This document shows, piece by piece, positions 31,061-44,300 of a stretch of DNA of 64,000 nucleotides (within the stretch, counting starts at the first letter, position 1; the number at the start of each line of letters is the position of its first letter). The DNA is taken from the NCBI GenBank assembly GCA_963573305.1, contig OY754332.1, positions 51,311,559 through 51,375,558 of the forward strand. The letters are read 5' to 3'. A model generated the notes under the pieces. That model saw only the letters and a program-made list of their open reading frames with translations, did no database searches and had not been told where the DNA came from. The stretch comes from Pyrrhosoma nymphula (taxonomy: Eukaryota; Arthropoda; Insecta; Odonata; Coenagrionidae). A program made the position numbers and the translations under genes.

Positions 31061-34000
31061 GGTCTCATCAATTAAGAAAAGAAGAGGGGAGGCGACACTA
31101 ACCACCCTGGTGGCGTGTCACCCCAATTAGCGCCACTGATTAGTTTGGGCAGGGCATCTTCCCAATGGAGGGACTCCGAGGAAAAGGGTGTCGGATCTGA
31201 TCGGAGGACATTCATCCACGCGATAAATCCTGCCATTCCCAGTCGAGGGAAGGAAGTAACGTAAAGGATAGGAGGAGATAGTAATGTTTACTTCGTGGCA
31301 TTAACAACTCCGAGCAAGATTAAAATCACTGAGCAGATGCCCAATTTGAGGAATGAATGTGTTCTTGGATCGCAAACCTAAATATTTGAATACTTTTTTA
31401 AAGTCCGTAATTACCCGTTTTTCTTGTGGTGATCATAAACGCTTTATCTCTTGAGCATGGTTTGGATCGAAAAATATCTATTTATAATTTGCCTTTCGAG
31501 TATTGGCAATCTGTGCTCTCTGTCGATAGTAGAGACCAATAAAGAAATTGTGAGCGAGGGACGGGAATAAATAAAAAATACGTTTTAACTATAGTTTTAC
31601 TAAAATTGTCTCTCGCTTGGTAGTTTACTGTGAAGATGGAAAAGTACATCTAGCTTATCGAATGAATGGATTATCAGAGATTATTTTCAACTCAAGGAGA
31701 GAAAAAAGGACCCACGAACTCCTTTCTTTCGCTAGGTTTTCCAAGGATGTGGTTTGAATTTGCACGGTGACCTTTTATACTATTTGTGAGGACATTTCTG
31801 GGCTTATGATTAGAAATCAAGATTAAACGTGCCTTCAGTTCGTCTAAAATACGGTGATACTTCTTTTTGCTGCCCTAATAATGCTATTAAGAATACCATC
31901 ATAAATAACCGCAATATGACTGTCTTTTTAAAGAAATTTTCTTTAAAATCCTGGTTTAGACGCTTTATTAAGTAACCTACTCGGATACATTCCTGTTGGG
32001 TCAACGTTCTTTGTTCTTCATTTTTACCGTGGTTTCATATTTCGAAGATTTTTGTGACACTTGCTTGGAAAATAATATTAGGGTAAAGTCGAAGATAGCT
32101 TCGATTTCTTTTTGAACTGACAGCCATCAAAGGAATGCAACGGAATTTGATTTTTCGCCTCTCCGATTTTGTTTTTATAGATTAAGATAAACCCCAAGAG
32201 ATAATTTTGATTATTACCGGTATCATAAATTAGTAATATTCATTCCTGTAGTGAGACTTGAATCCATATTGTTGAAGTTTCTTGCGAGCCACACAGTGGA
32301 GTGAGTAGTTCGGCTCCCGCTTTACGCTATTTCCATTCATGAGTTTACAGCTACCTAGTCAACGAAGCGTTTATGTTTTGAAATACCAAGCTCCTATGCC
32401 ATTCGGAAAATTTTTAACCTTTCTGGATATAATTTCTGCGAGAAGCTGTTTTCTACTCTACTTTTATAGCTTACCCTTTGAAAATATGACTCGTGAGTAT
32501 ACTGCAGCTGGAGTAAGCTACTTGGAATTTGATGTAATGTTTACAAAATACACTGTGGAAGAAAATATTATGTTCAAAAACGTTAACTGATTGCTTTATA
32601 TTTCTTTGCTAAGTGTTTGAAAAGCAAAAGCCTAAAGATTAATTATAATAAATAGCATTATGTTAGCATAGTTAATAAATAGCATCCTAGCTATATTTTA
32701 GTTCCTTTATCCATTGATAGATGCTTCATCGTTTTCTCTATCATTCTCTATATTGATACTAATGGGAACCACATGGCTATTAAATTCCTGGAGCCATGCT
32801 GAATTGCTGAACATGGAATCGATAATATTTCTCCATTAATTTGCAATTTGGTTGGATTAGAAAGTATGAATAATGGAATAGGTCACTCTATCGTAGTTAA
32901 TGATAGTATGCACCTTTTTTCAAAACAGGGGTGGAAATAATTACTCGCATCCTAGCTCTGAGCATGATGCATAAAAGACTTATCTTTTATATGTCTTGTG
33001 AATTGGCGTTGCATCTAATATACCATGAAACATGGTGATTAAAATTTGTTCCGGGATATTTATTCTTATTGCCCGTTTTCCATATTATGCTCTCTACTAT
33101 CTCTCAATGATGCTACCTTTTCCTCAGGACATAGGTTGCCCACCTACCTGGTGGACAACTTATCAACCTTTCCAAAACAGAATTTTTGTGGAAGTTTAAT
33201 CATCAAGTGAAGAAGCACCAAAATATTTTTTTGCTTCGCACAATCAATAATTAAATACGAATCCGCAGGAGGATTGATAATGTTTTGTTTTTATATGAAA
33301 ATTTTTAAATTAATGTGTACGGAATATGTTATGTATATCGGTGAAACTGTCTGACTTGACTACGATTTGACTCGTATTTTCTTTAAGGAGTCTTCTAAAA
33401 AGTAGATTCCTTAAAGAAAATACGTGTACCTACTAAATAATTGAAACCAGCTCTATTTTTCGCTTTGATCTGACGGCTGAATCTTCCCCAAAATCGTTTT
33501 TTCTCTGTGCCTTGATACGAAGCCTGATAATCATGCTTTCTTTCAACTAGAACTATTTATAAATAATAACCTTAAAACGTGTGCGTAGCGAAAACATTAT
33601 TTTAAGTTAATTATTTTTCTAATACGATCGTATAACAGGAATTAAACATCTCTTAAGCGTTAACCATAACTTCTCCCTTCGTCATGTAGTGTATTTTTCA
33701 CGAGGAATCATCACATCTGTGTCTACGTCCCAGAATATTTGTGGTGCAACTATTGCTTGTGAATGTTTGATATGAGTGCGTCAAAGAGTTAAAATCAGAA
33801 ATAGTTATTCATTATATTACTGCTTAACTATAGTCAAGGCAACAGAAAGCATTTGTATTAGCATACAAGTCATAAGAAGAGCGTCCAGGAAGTGAGTCCA
33901 TGCATTGAGGAATATAGGTTTTTCAAATCGATTTAGCTCGCTGATTAGAAAATCTATGGTACAAAATCTTTCATTGCGAACAGTTTTTCTAGAGTCAAAT

Positions 34001-36189
34001 CACCCACGTATACGGCTGCTTATTCATTGCTATAGATAATATACCTTTGCTTGATGTAAGGCGAGAAATGAGCCTCTGCACTGATATTAATCGTAACCTT
34101 TGCTTAGCGTTGTATTCAACCTCGATGTCTATCTCATTTTATCGCCAAAGAAAGTGAGCTTGAGGGGTTTATTTGAGGAACCAAGGTGCCAGTCAACTCA
34201 ACCGGCGAAAAAAGCGTCCGGGTAATGAATTTCGGAAAGGTACGGATAGCTTGAGTTCGCATTCGACTTCGAGGAATCTATGAGTGCCTCATTAAATAAG
34301 AGGTTTTGAGAGCACCTGGTGAAAACTGAGAAAATAAACTGACTGCATCATCGTTAGATTGAAATAATGGTTTTAATATTTTCAAAAAGTATTTTACGGT
34401 CACGAGCAATATGAGGAGCTATGGTTTTAAAGTCAGCGTTTTAAAAAAATATTGCGATTCCCATAATTACACACAAACTGATACCAGAAACAATAAAAAC
34501 TAGAAACAATGGCGATAGCTTAAACAAATTAACCCAAAAGATGTGGGTTTTACGTGTGTTATTATGGATTCTGAAACGATACACAGATTGTGAATTAGCA
34601 GTTCTTTCCACATCGTTGTTTGGGTTTGGATTTCAGTTAAAATGCCTGTAATTTGAGGCATTTTAAAATTTCTACTGTAAAAATTGAGAATCATTTGAAG
34701 AATTGTCAACCTATCGAAATGGAAAACTTATAGCGGAACAGATAAACAGCGCCGTATTTGGGAAAGTCTATATTTAGCAAACGTCATACCGCGCGACAGC
34801 AGATTCAATGATCAGCGATCGCGAAGCCCTTACATTCTTTCTTGCCTTATAAAATCCCAGCTATAGATGTCAGATGGTGACACACCATGGAGCCATTGGT
34901 TGCCACAGTGAAATACATCAGTTATATAGTACCCATCGCGACTCTAATTTGGATACACATGGAGAGAATCCCTAGCCGCGCGGCGGTTGAAAAAAGGTAA
35001 AAGATTGTGGGAAATTATTGAATTGTTGTTAATAATTAAAATGTGAGAGGCTTTATTTAATTATGCGAGGGCTCGTCATTAAAGCATAATCCATTTATTT
35101 ATCCCTGAAAAACTAAAATTCACTTTCTGCCCAGAGAGTTCACTTAATGTCAGTTCATATATTTTCCGGAACGTTTCCTTTCTTTTATTCCTTGAATAAA
35201 AACCATTCATTTAATTCAGAAAAAATTGAAATAATTTCCACATTCAACTTACTACGTCTCTTTGTTTACTTCCATTTGCATCGTGTAATCTTCACATTAG
35301 AATAAATTGAATCTCCCGCTCACATCCCGCTGGGATCAATTCTTTCAACATGGCTCTATAGCTTTAAAACAATAAGATAACATTTTTGTTGATTGCCTAC
35401 GTTTTTGAAAACATCTGTTTCCAAAAATATCGTAAATTTGTACTTCATTACGGTTCTGAGAACAAGACAAGTGACTTTGAACTTTCACCTGCATGAAAAA
35501 AGTGTTATAAAATAATGCGCTCTTGAATCTAATGCAGATTTCGGTATTCGCCGATATTCTACGATTCTTCGAGGAGCTGACTTCAATATTGTCACTATTA
35601 TAGTTAAATTATGAGCTTTTACTGTTGCAAACTTTCCAGTTGTGTATAGCACAAAGCCATTAGAGAGCGTGTAAAATGTAAAAGTTTCGAGGGGGAATCT
35701 GACTAGTGAGGTGAGCTATTTTTATTTCAAGGAGGGATTGGTAATTTGATCTTCTTGATATTCGTAACTTTGAGCTTCTCTTGAGGCTAATCACCATGGT
35801 TTTAACTAATCACTTTTGTGCTTCTAAGGAAATTCCAAATTAATTTTTACCAACAAAAGTTGAAATTATACGCCAGCAATGTTTCCAATCTCCTATCCTT
35901 ATCACTCTCCTTTTTAAATGTATTTCCTTTCCCATAGATGCCAATGACTAACTATGTGGCCCCCCATGCCTCTCATCACTGAGAACCAAGCCTATACAAT
36001 ATCACTGTCTCACGCTGCATCCTACCTTGCGGCCTTCAAGAAGTGACCGATTCATCCCGCTCTTCCAATCCGCCCTTTAATCCGAAGCCGTAATCCATTA
36101 AAACACAGCCTTCCTACTCGTCTCCGGCTGTCGGCCAATTATTTCGCACCAATATCGATCGAGCTGCATCCCCGCGACACGCAGACAAG
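31061..36189. other. AT-rich stretch, no gene recognised
   Basis: It contains a 17-bp perfect inverted repeat (33373-33424) and, at about 32960-33050, a degenerate sequence resembling the tail of the hairpin elements (ACCATGAAACATGG). No coding or RNA gene was supported. Confidence 0.4.
33373..33424. repeat. Perfect inverted repeat, 17-bp arms
   Basis: Arms CGTATTTTCTTTAAGGA (33373-33389) and its exact complement (33408-33424) are separated by 18 bases. No duplication flanks it. Confidence 0.85.
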
Positions 36190-36710
36190 TAACACGCTCA
36201 TAATAGCGCTTCCAATCAGCCTCCTTCGCGTCCCCTGCCCTGCTTCGCCCCCTCCTCACTCGCTCCCCTCCCTACGCCCCCCTAAGCGCACCAACACGGA
36301 GGCATATTGCCCCAAAATGCGAGGCCAGTTTCCATCCGTCAATGAAAGCATCCCTCGCCCTCCCGCCCACCATGGATTATCTAGTACGAAGATATCACCA
36401 ACTCGCACCCACCTGCCAACCCGTTTCATATTGCAATCGCTGCCTCCGCGAGCTAGCGGGGGGAGTATATGCGTGCGTTTCCCTTACAAACTGTGCCGCC
36501 AAATAACTCCCTCCATTTCACCGTCAAATTGGTTCCCTGCGGCCGGCTTTTTCCCCGCATCAATTTCTGCGGCGGACCGGCCGGCGCTCGACTGTGGAAG
36601 GCTCTCTCTCTCCCCACCGCGAAGATCCCGTCCCTGCGGTCCGAGCGCGTGTTGATGCCCTCCCACGCAGCATTCCCAATCCCCGTCTCCTTTTTGTAGT
36701 ACCTTTGGAG
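36190..36710. other. GC/CpG-rich island, C-rich on plus strand
   Basis: Dense CpG with CCCCTCCC blocks. Overlapping frames on both strands (around 36317-36655 plus, 36484-36840 minus) are low-complexity and unlike any family I know. It lies about 2.7 kb downstream of the receptor gene. Confidence 0.4.
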
Positions 36711-39362
36711 AGCTCTTTTTAAGCATATGCGCGCTTGAAATTGGAGGGGACCGAGGATTTTCCTTTAATTGATATTCCATTGCAGAAAAATTCTGAAATA
36801 AATCCGCGTGGAACGGTGTTACACGGGCATTGCAATTCAACTAACGTGTATTTTCAAAATGCATACAATTTTCCTCCAGTAAAATCAAAATGATGAAGAA
36901 ACTTACCTAGGCTCTTTTCGATCATTGAAGTCGACCAAGACTGCGTAGGCCTAGTAAATCAGAACTTTCCAAGGTGAATTTGAAAATTTAATATAAAACA
37001 AAACGGAAAAGCAGTGGACATAAAGAAAGGTATGCTTTGGTGGATGAGTGTCTCACTTTGTCAGCGTTGCAACAGTAAAATTTGCGTGGGATATAAAATC
37101 TATATTGCGTGGGTGGAAAAATCTATTCGTACACAATGTTTAAGAGTCTACCTCTCTTTTTACTTTTTGCTGATATCAAATGAGACTACACTAATTTCTT
37201 ACGTGTTTATCTGAAACTTGTTTGATTCTGTTTTTTTAAGTGAACTAAGCCTCTCGTGTAACTTCCCAGTCCTCATTGGCTGCCACCTCAATCTCACCAA
37301 AAGCAGTATTGCACTTCCTGTTCGCTCCTCGCTGTTATTAACAAACCTCGTGGCTATGATGTGTATTTTACTCAGGTCGCCAATACAACCTTTCGATAAG
37401 TACTGAACGCTCGCGGCGTCCTCGAGATGAGAACTAACTAGAGTGAAATAATACCTTCCCTGTATTCGCTTGGGAAATTCTACTCTTTTTAATTAAACTA
37501 CTAGCTTCCGCAAATATTTTGAACGTGTTTTATCCACGATAGGTCTAAAGGTACGATAACAACCAGGTCTTACTCCATCTACCACGCTCATAATATATTC
37601 TACCTCAAATTCATAGATGGGTTTATAGATGGGTGTAGATGGGTGTTTATGCGATTTTTTTTCTAGCATAGATTGACGAAGAGAATAAATTGAGCCACAC
37701 GGTTCAATATGGGAATATTGAAGCCATTAAAAATCGCAATCAGCCATTTTGAACGTATGTTTTACAGTAATGTGCCGAAAACATAGGTAGTAGCTGCAGA
37801 ATTGTCGCGGTGCCATGTTTTATCTATAAAATGAGAAATGGAAAAAACTTCCAAAACACTGCGTAATTTTAAAATGTATGGACAAATTGCACGCGATAAA
37901 GATATTTGGTGGACCATTTTTCGCGAAAAAACAGGCTTCACTTTCGTGCGCCATGACGGTTTCTATTTATATTCTATCCTAAAAATATAAAAAATATGGT
38001 TTTGTAAGACGTGTAGGTACTGCAGTGAATTTTTTACGATGAAGTTCAAGGCCCCTCTGAAGACTCCGAAAATTAATGTTGTAAAGCTTCAAAATTACGT
38101 CCGCTTTTATAGTTTTTTCTCGGTAAATGGGTGAAGGGTCAGCAGACAACTTAATTTTTCTGGTAGTGGTGTGGCTTCAATTCTTCAAACCTTCAAGCTA
38201 CCTTGTGTTTTCTCGGATACCGTCCTAAACCAACTAATTTAATCCTAGCCATTACGGAACTATTCCGGTCGGATAAACTTTTTTTCCGATCTCCGAAAGT
38301 TTCCCTATAAAAAAGCACGAAGTGAAGAACAAAGTTAATAACTAATTCCATCCGAACTTTCTTTGCCTATGTTGCTTATTTATATTTCAGCTGAAAATAT
38401 GATTTATTCGGAGGATTATCGTACAATTTTCACGCTAAAGCAACCCGAGCCATTTTCTGAAGAGGAGTTGGTTTTAAAAAGAGTGAATCAAGATAGCATG
38501 AACTTAAAATTCCACCATGTTGCTTTGTTTCATCCTCATATAATTATTAATAATTATAGCAGTTTATGTTCACACAAGCTGTCTTGAAGCGTCTATGTTC
38601 ATTGTATCGTGTTCTTACGATTACTTTGTCGCTTTTAATAAAAAGACAAAAGTTCTTTTCATTCAACTTTATTGTTCATTAGTGACCGTAGTAAATTAAC
38701 AGGTAAACTTAAATTATATTTCTGACAACCTTTCACAGTTGATTTTTATATGAACCACACATCACACTGCAACTTCTAGAACACTGATTCTAATCACTTA
38801 CGTAATAAGAAGAAACAATCCAGAGCCTTGATTCATGTGCTGTAGCTACTTCGCGAAATGGACTTTGAAATAATTAGTCGACCAACCACTGAGAGAATGT
38901 TAACTATTTAAGGGAAAATTGCAGGGGCAAAAAACTATTAAGTACCTAAAATTAAGCAATGACTTAAAGGAAATGATTGTACTTGGTAATCGTGGTATAA
39001 GGCAAAAATATTAAAATCGGTGTGCATCAGAAATTTGAAGCTTAAAATACTGTTTACTGGTGAAAATTGTCGATACGTGGGAAACATTCTTTTGAAATGA
39101 GTACTCGTATATTATAATCTTTATTTCCATAAAACTTGCGTGATAAATATTTAAGTTTGCATTTTTTCATCTCAAGCGCCTAGTTATTAACATTTTTTGA
39201 AGTTTCTCTTCTGAAAATATGAAATACTCTACTGTATTTTTACTGTCTGTTTACCTCTGACTAGTAAAACTTTCAGTTTCAATATCCAAGAGTGTCTGGT
39301 GAACTAATTATGCACTAGCTAAATGCTTAGTAAATACTTGGTGCATGGTGAAACGTACCACG
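36711..39362. other. Non-coding stretch downstream of the ionotropic receptor
   Basis: No gene recognised. A minus-strand AATAAA (TTTATT on the plus strand, 39120-39125) about 240 bp past the receptor stop codon is a possible polyadenylation signal. A donor-like CCTAG|GTAAGT on the minus strand at about 36905 has no coding exon attached but could end a non-coding exon. Confidence 0.4.
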
Positions 39363-41351
39363 TTAAAGCGTTTTAGTGCAGTAGAATACAAAATGCTCCA
39401 TACTAAAAACTATAATTGAGCATAGAAGACCCCCAGCCCAAAGTAATAAACACATGAAAAAAAGTGTCAATGGCAAAGGTGCAATACTTCGGGATTTATG
39501 ACGATAAACTTTATTTTGGTGAGCTGTTGGTTCTTTGGCCCGGCTCATTTGGTGGAGCCACTTGCGAGGAAGGCCGGAGGCTGCAATCCAGTGTAGAGGA
39601 GCATTGAACCCTTCTTGTAACGCCTGGTTTTGCACTGCCCAGGCATGGCCAGTCGCTAAGATTTCTACATTTCCCAGTCTTAGATTACGCCTAACTTTGA
39701 GCTCAATATCGTACCAGTGAACCATTCCCCAGCGAAGCTGCGAGTCTTCTCCCAATAATGCAACTTTTGATGCTTCATGCCATGCCCTTGTAAGAACTTC
39801 ATTGCATTTCTCTTGAGTGCTGTATACCTTAATTAATTGAGCAGCCTTGCGGCACACCGGGTCGGGTGATTTATGTAAAGACGTCACAAAAAACATGTTT
39901 ATATTTGTAATTATTAATTTATATTTCCCTGCAAGCAAATCCTCCAAAGAAGACGGCTCGTGCTGAGACACTGGGTTTATCAATGATGAAACCAAGTTGC
40001 TCTGGGCGATAGATAGCAATATGAAAGACGAGATACCCCACCAGAGAAGCAAATAGCGAGTCACCCGATTTCGCAAAAGATTCGGAGGGCCATTATTACC
40101 CTGTCCCAGCAGTGCACCCGTCACCCACAGCATCACGCCATGACTGCCTAATCGACGGAATTTAGCTGCCCCGAGAAAAAGGGCGACCGTGGCAAGCCAG
40201 GACCCAGCCAAGCAGATCCAAACTGTGGTAGAAAATAGACCGGTCAGCCCCGTGGTAGCTCCTTTTCTATGAATGTACACAAAATTGAGTGGTTCTAGAT
40301 GAGGCGTATCAGTGAAATGAACGTACTTATAACGTCTCCACGCGATGGATAAACCTGCTATCGCTATATCACAATTATTAGCCGTTACCTGTCTTAATAA
40401 AGTATCATGGAGCCCTTCGCCAGGAATCGAAAAGTGACTCTCATTCCTGCTAGTATAATCAATGACGCGGGTGGTGAAGTTTTGCATGCGGCTAATTAGA
40501 CTAATACTTTTTCCCTCAGGACCAGACAGCGGCTCCGTACAGATCCTCTCCGTGACATTTTGCCCCAGCCTCGGAACGTCCTTCATTTGTGAGCAATATA
40601 CGTATGGTGGGACATTGACGAAAAGTACTCTAAATTGGTGGCCATTAAAGTCTTTGAAATTATCGCGGAATATTTCCGAAAAAAATATATTTTGATTCTC
40701 TTTACTGCCTTGAATGTCTTGCCAAGTGCCCCTGTGCCTTAGGTTTCCGGTGTGATCCCCACAATAGTAACAAGTATCATAGACTTCCACCCCTAGTTTG
40801 GTTGGCAGTATGAACACTAAGTTAGCAAAGCGCGACAAGAAAACATCCTCTTTCCAGAATGCTTTATCGGTCCTTGAGATCTCTCTCTGGAGGTATTCTC
40901 TGGTCAACACAAACACAGCCTTATCATTAGGTCCAGTATTCCTTGCTGAATCAAAGAAACGCCAAGTCTTTCTTGGCTGTCGCATTAAAACGACGTTGAT
41001 GGCCTTGGAACCTGGAGTACGACGAGTAGATATTTCATAATTGAAGTGCTCTATCACTGTCCTATCTACAGTATCATTTGGCGAGAATAATGAGGGGTAT
41101 ATTTCTTTGTAGTCAATGACTTCTTCCCACGTCTCCATCGGTCTCAGGTCCAAATGGAAAATGAATCGCTCATTCTTATGTGATGAAAATGATATCAATC
41201 TATTCAGAAAGAGTTCCAAATATTTATTTTCTATTTTATACTTAGATGCAGAAATTTTATCAGGATCCATAGCGCTTACTGATGAAATTAAGAATGGGGA
41301 CAATATAATAAAATGCAGGTGCACTAAGGCCGTAATGAAGGATCCCGGCAT
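39363..41351 (-). CDS. Divergent ionotropic receptor (chemosensory iGluR family), single exon
   Basis: The first in-frame ATG (41351) gives 662 residues. The frame is open 16 codons further upstream but has no ATG there and meets a TGA. Residues 1-27 form a clear signal peptide ending SVSA. A poorly conserved N-terminal region follows, then ligand-binding lobe S1 (about 240-360, including CDIAIAGLSIAWRR and VHFTDTP). Membrane helix M1 is at 373-394, the pore loop around 405-424 (GALLGQGNNGPP), and M3 at 433-458 with SIAQSNLVSSLINP in place of the classical SYTANLAAF motif. S2 spans about 465-610 and M4 625-649. Sequons occur at 92, 265, 291 and 303. Classical glutamate-binding Thr and Asp/Glu residues are not evident, as in insect divergent IRs. 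It should form heteromeric cation channels with co-receptors in sensory dendrites, probably gustatory or contact-chemosensory; ligand unknown. It is intact and intronless. Confidence 0.9.
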   Translation of the reverse strand: MPGSFITALVHLHFIILSPFLISSVSAMDPDKISASKYKIENKYLELFLNRLISFSSHKNERFIFHLDLRPMETWEEVIDYKEIYPSLFSPNDTVDRTVIEHFNYEISTRRTPGSKAINVVLMRQPRKTWRFFDSARNTGPNDKAVFVLTREYLQREISRTDKAFWKEDVFLSRFANLVFILPTKLGVEVYDTCYYCGDHTGNLRHRGTWQDIQGSKENQNIFFSEIFRDNFKDFNGHQFRVLFVNVPPYVYCSQMKDVPRLGQNVTERICTEPLSGPEGKSISLISRMQNFTTRVIDYTSRNESHFSIPGEGLHDTLLRQVTANNCDIAIAGLSIAWRRYKYVHFTDTPHLEPLNFVYIHRKGATTGLTGLFSTTVWICLAGSWLATVALFLGAAKFRRLGSHGVMLWVTGALLGQGNNGPPNLLRNRVTRYLLLWWGISSFILLSIAQSNLVSSLINPVSQHEPSSLEDLLAGKYKLIITNINMFFVTSLHKSPDPVCRKAAQLIKVYSTQEKCNEVLTRAWHEASKVALLGEDSQLRWGMVHWYDIELKVRRNLRLGNVEILATGHAWAVQNQALQEGFNAPLHWIAASGLPRKWLHQMSRAKEPTAHQNKVYRHKSRSIAPLPLTLFFMCLLLWAGGLLCSIIVFSMEHFVFYCTKTL

Positions 41352-44300
41352 TTCCTTTTTCTTCTTACTAAGACGACGTCTTCTACGTAAGAAAGACAAG
41401 AATACTATGAAAAAATGTCACTGAAATGCATAAAAATAAAAATTTAGTTTCTTCAATATTATAGTGAATAGAAATCCCCGTCGACTGAATTATGCTCAAC
41501 ACATGTACCCACCGGAGCCTGAGAGGATATTGTGTCTCTCAGTGTGCCTGGATGAAGTGTAATGGGATCTTGTGCATGGACCTTGTCTAGGACCACTTTT
41601 CCAGAGGATTTGAAACCACAGCGAGAGAATGGTCTCCTTTCTGTAGTCAGAGATGAAGGTGGTTTCAGGATCTTATTTCTCTGCGGAATTACGAAAAAGT
41701 TTCACTTTAGCTGTAGAATGTTCTGTTTGCTGCCCGTATTACTTGCTATTAGGACTATAATACTTGAATTTCTTCCAACTTCTTTAATTCCTGAATTTGA
41801 AATTTGTCTCATACCAATCCTGAAGAAGCAATAGACAACGAAAAACCCATAGGTAGACTTACCGTAGCCACGAAAAAAATTGCGCCGTGGTGGATATCCT
41901 GTTCGGAATAAGTATTATCGGAATATTATTATCGATATTATAGGAATAAGTATTATGCCGAGTCAGTATCCGAGGGGTTCAAGATAAAAATGAGTGAACA
42001 AGGAACTACATGCGTTCACTTCTAGGCAAGGGTTTATTCTGTGAGGAACAAAACGTTGAACTCTTCAACCGTTCTATGTGAGTGGCAATTTCCTACCATT
42101 AACGAAGGCTGAGGAATGATTGAGTTCTGGATATGTGTAGCTAGATCCTTGCCTCATAAAGTGAGATCCAGTTGGAATACCTAAGGTAGCCAACGTATTA
42201 TCCTTGGGCACTGTTTATTGGCCGCAGAGCAATCCAGTCAGGGAACTCTGTACTTACAGCTGCTAAAAAGTCGATTGTGTGTTTGTGCTAGTATTCCCTT
42301 ACCGGCTGGATGAGTTCTCCCAAATGTTTGAAGGCTCTCATTTCCTTAGTCATTACCAGCAATTTGCTTCCCAGCTAACAGTCACGATCATCTAAGTAGC
42401 TGACTCAAGGTAGGATGGAATATGGCCCATTACAACTGTATGTTTAGTCTATTACAAAAAATCCATCAGGCAATGTACGCGTGAGTGCAGTGTTAGGAAA
42501 AAATACCTGTGATCATGAAAATACTACTTCCGCGGTGGAGTCTGCCTTAAAGGCGATGGCGAGTTAGTGCGTATGTCTAAGGAATCTTCGTTTTGCCCCA
42601 CTTAAGTAGAAGGGGATATCATACTAAATGGAACTCTTTGATGAGATGTAGTTAATCTTATTGTGAGATTAAGCTCATTATCAAATTTTCTTCTGATATA
42701 TTATTATTTTAGGCACTCAGTATGTTATCCGTACTGTGCCTACTTCACGGTTTACGGTCTGGCTACTTTTAATATGAGGTCTTGAAAATAATGCAACAAT
42801 GGTAATTAATGCCTATCTTTAGTGCGTATTGTGGGCTGATCGTCAGTTATTCTTTTATAAGATTAAATATCTTCTTGCCAGCACCAAAGATTGTTTACAC
42901 TGGCTTAGTATTCCTCTAGTTGTATATATTATGAAACGTATGGTACGGTCCTTCAATATTCCATTCATATGCTCCATCTGCGCTCGAACTAAAAACCAAC
43001 ATTTGCTTTTGCACGGCCTCTAATTAAATAGCCTCTTCCTGTGGACGATGCGTGAGGTTATAGTGAAAATTTTTATCGTTTATATTTGCTATAGTAGGAT
43101 ATTCTCACATATTTTCATTATTAACTACCTTGGAGTCTTAAATACTAAGTTAGGATACACTTCTATCCAACTATTAAAACAAAGGTTCCTGGATTTAAAA
43201 GAAAGCCTAACCTCACTTCTTTATGCAGTGAAAAATTTGGGATTAGTGCCTGATGTATTGTATGTATGTACTGGTATATGCCTTATATACTAAAAATTAA
43301 CCACATAAACCTTAAAATGTATGTAGAGACCGAATTTGATGAGATCGATCATTTTGGTTCAAAACCTTTCTCGCATTAATACGAATATACATATCGCGGT
43401 AAAAGTCACGGAAAAGGTGAAGTGTTTCACCATCCACCATAACTTTAGTTAGGTCAGATAGCTAAAAGAGAAAACAGCAGTTTTCTTCTTTTCAAAATGT
43501 CATTTCTTCGCGTTTCACGCTCTGAATAACAGGTGCAGATTCTTCATTCCCACGGAGAAGGTGAAGACTGCTAGGATATTGAGCTCCCCTTGCATTCTTT
43601 TAGTTGAGGTTAAAGCCATCTGAAGCGTTCACAGTACGAGAGCGATACAGCCTTCTAGGGATGACTGTTTTCTTCTAAGGCGAACCGGAATCGAATACCT
43701 GACACTGGAAGTTTGTTTCGGTGATACACTGGTCTCAATATTATGGTACATGCTCATGAGATGAAACATAAAAACATTGCATATACTGACCTGCGGAACG
43801 GTGCACTGAATTGCCCGTGTTTAAAATTTGTTGACGCCCTCTTTAATGCCGCTTGGAATTCCCTTCCACCCTCTCTTCACTATTTTATTTAAACCATTTT
43901 GCTATACCTCAAGCATTACCATAAGATTCTGTTGACTTTGGAATTGAGCTGTCTGCTTGAATCAAATATATATGTCCAGCATGATCAACCTAGAATAAGG
44001 TAGACATAACAAGCTAGGGTTAGAGAAATATTTGCTCTTATGAACGATATGTTGCTAAGGCATTTTATAGCTAGTAAGATAAACCACTTCGCCTAATGAT
44101 CAAAGTCTTTAATAGCGTAAAACTGGAAGTGAAAAAGAAGCACTTAGACAAACATGTAATTTGTTCGCGTAGAGCCCAAGTAAAATAAAAATTCAATAGA
44201 AATTGAAAATCATATCAATCATTCCAACAATTAAAACGGGAACGTTCCGAGAATATTTGAGATAGTGAAAGGAGAAACATATTTTTGCCATTGATACCTG

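Noticed and set aside
30313..31071. 252-codon minus-strand frame, proline/serine-rich
   Set aside because: It lies in a C-rich island where stop codons are rare, is low-complexity, overlaps frames in other phases, and runs into a tRNA-like SINE head.
36317..36840. Overlapping plus and minus frames over 110 codons
   Set aside because: Mirror-image open frames in a CpG-rich island; no family resemblance.
41352..41399. Upstream extension of the receptor by 16 codons (RRRRRLSKKKK)
   Set aside because: No ATG occurs in the extension, the frame meets TGA just upstream, and the ATG at 41351 gives a proper signal peptide.
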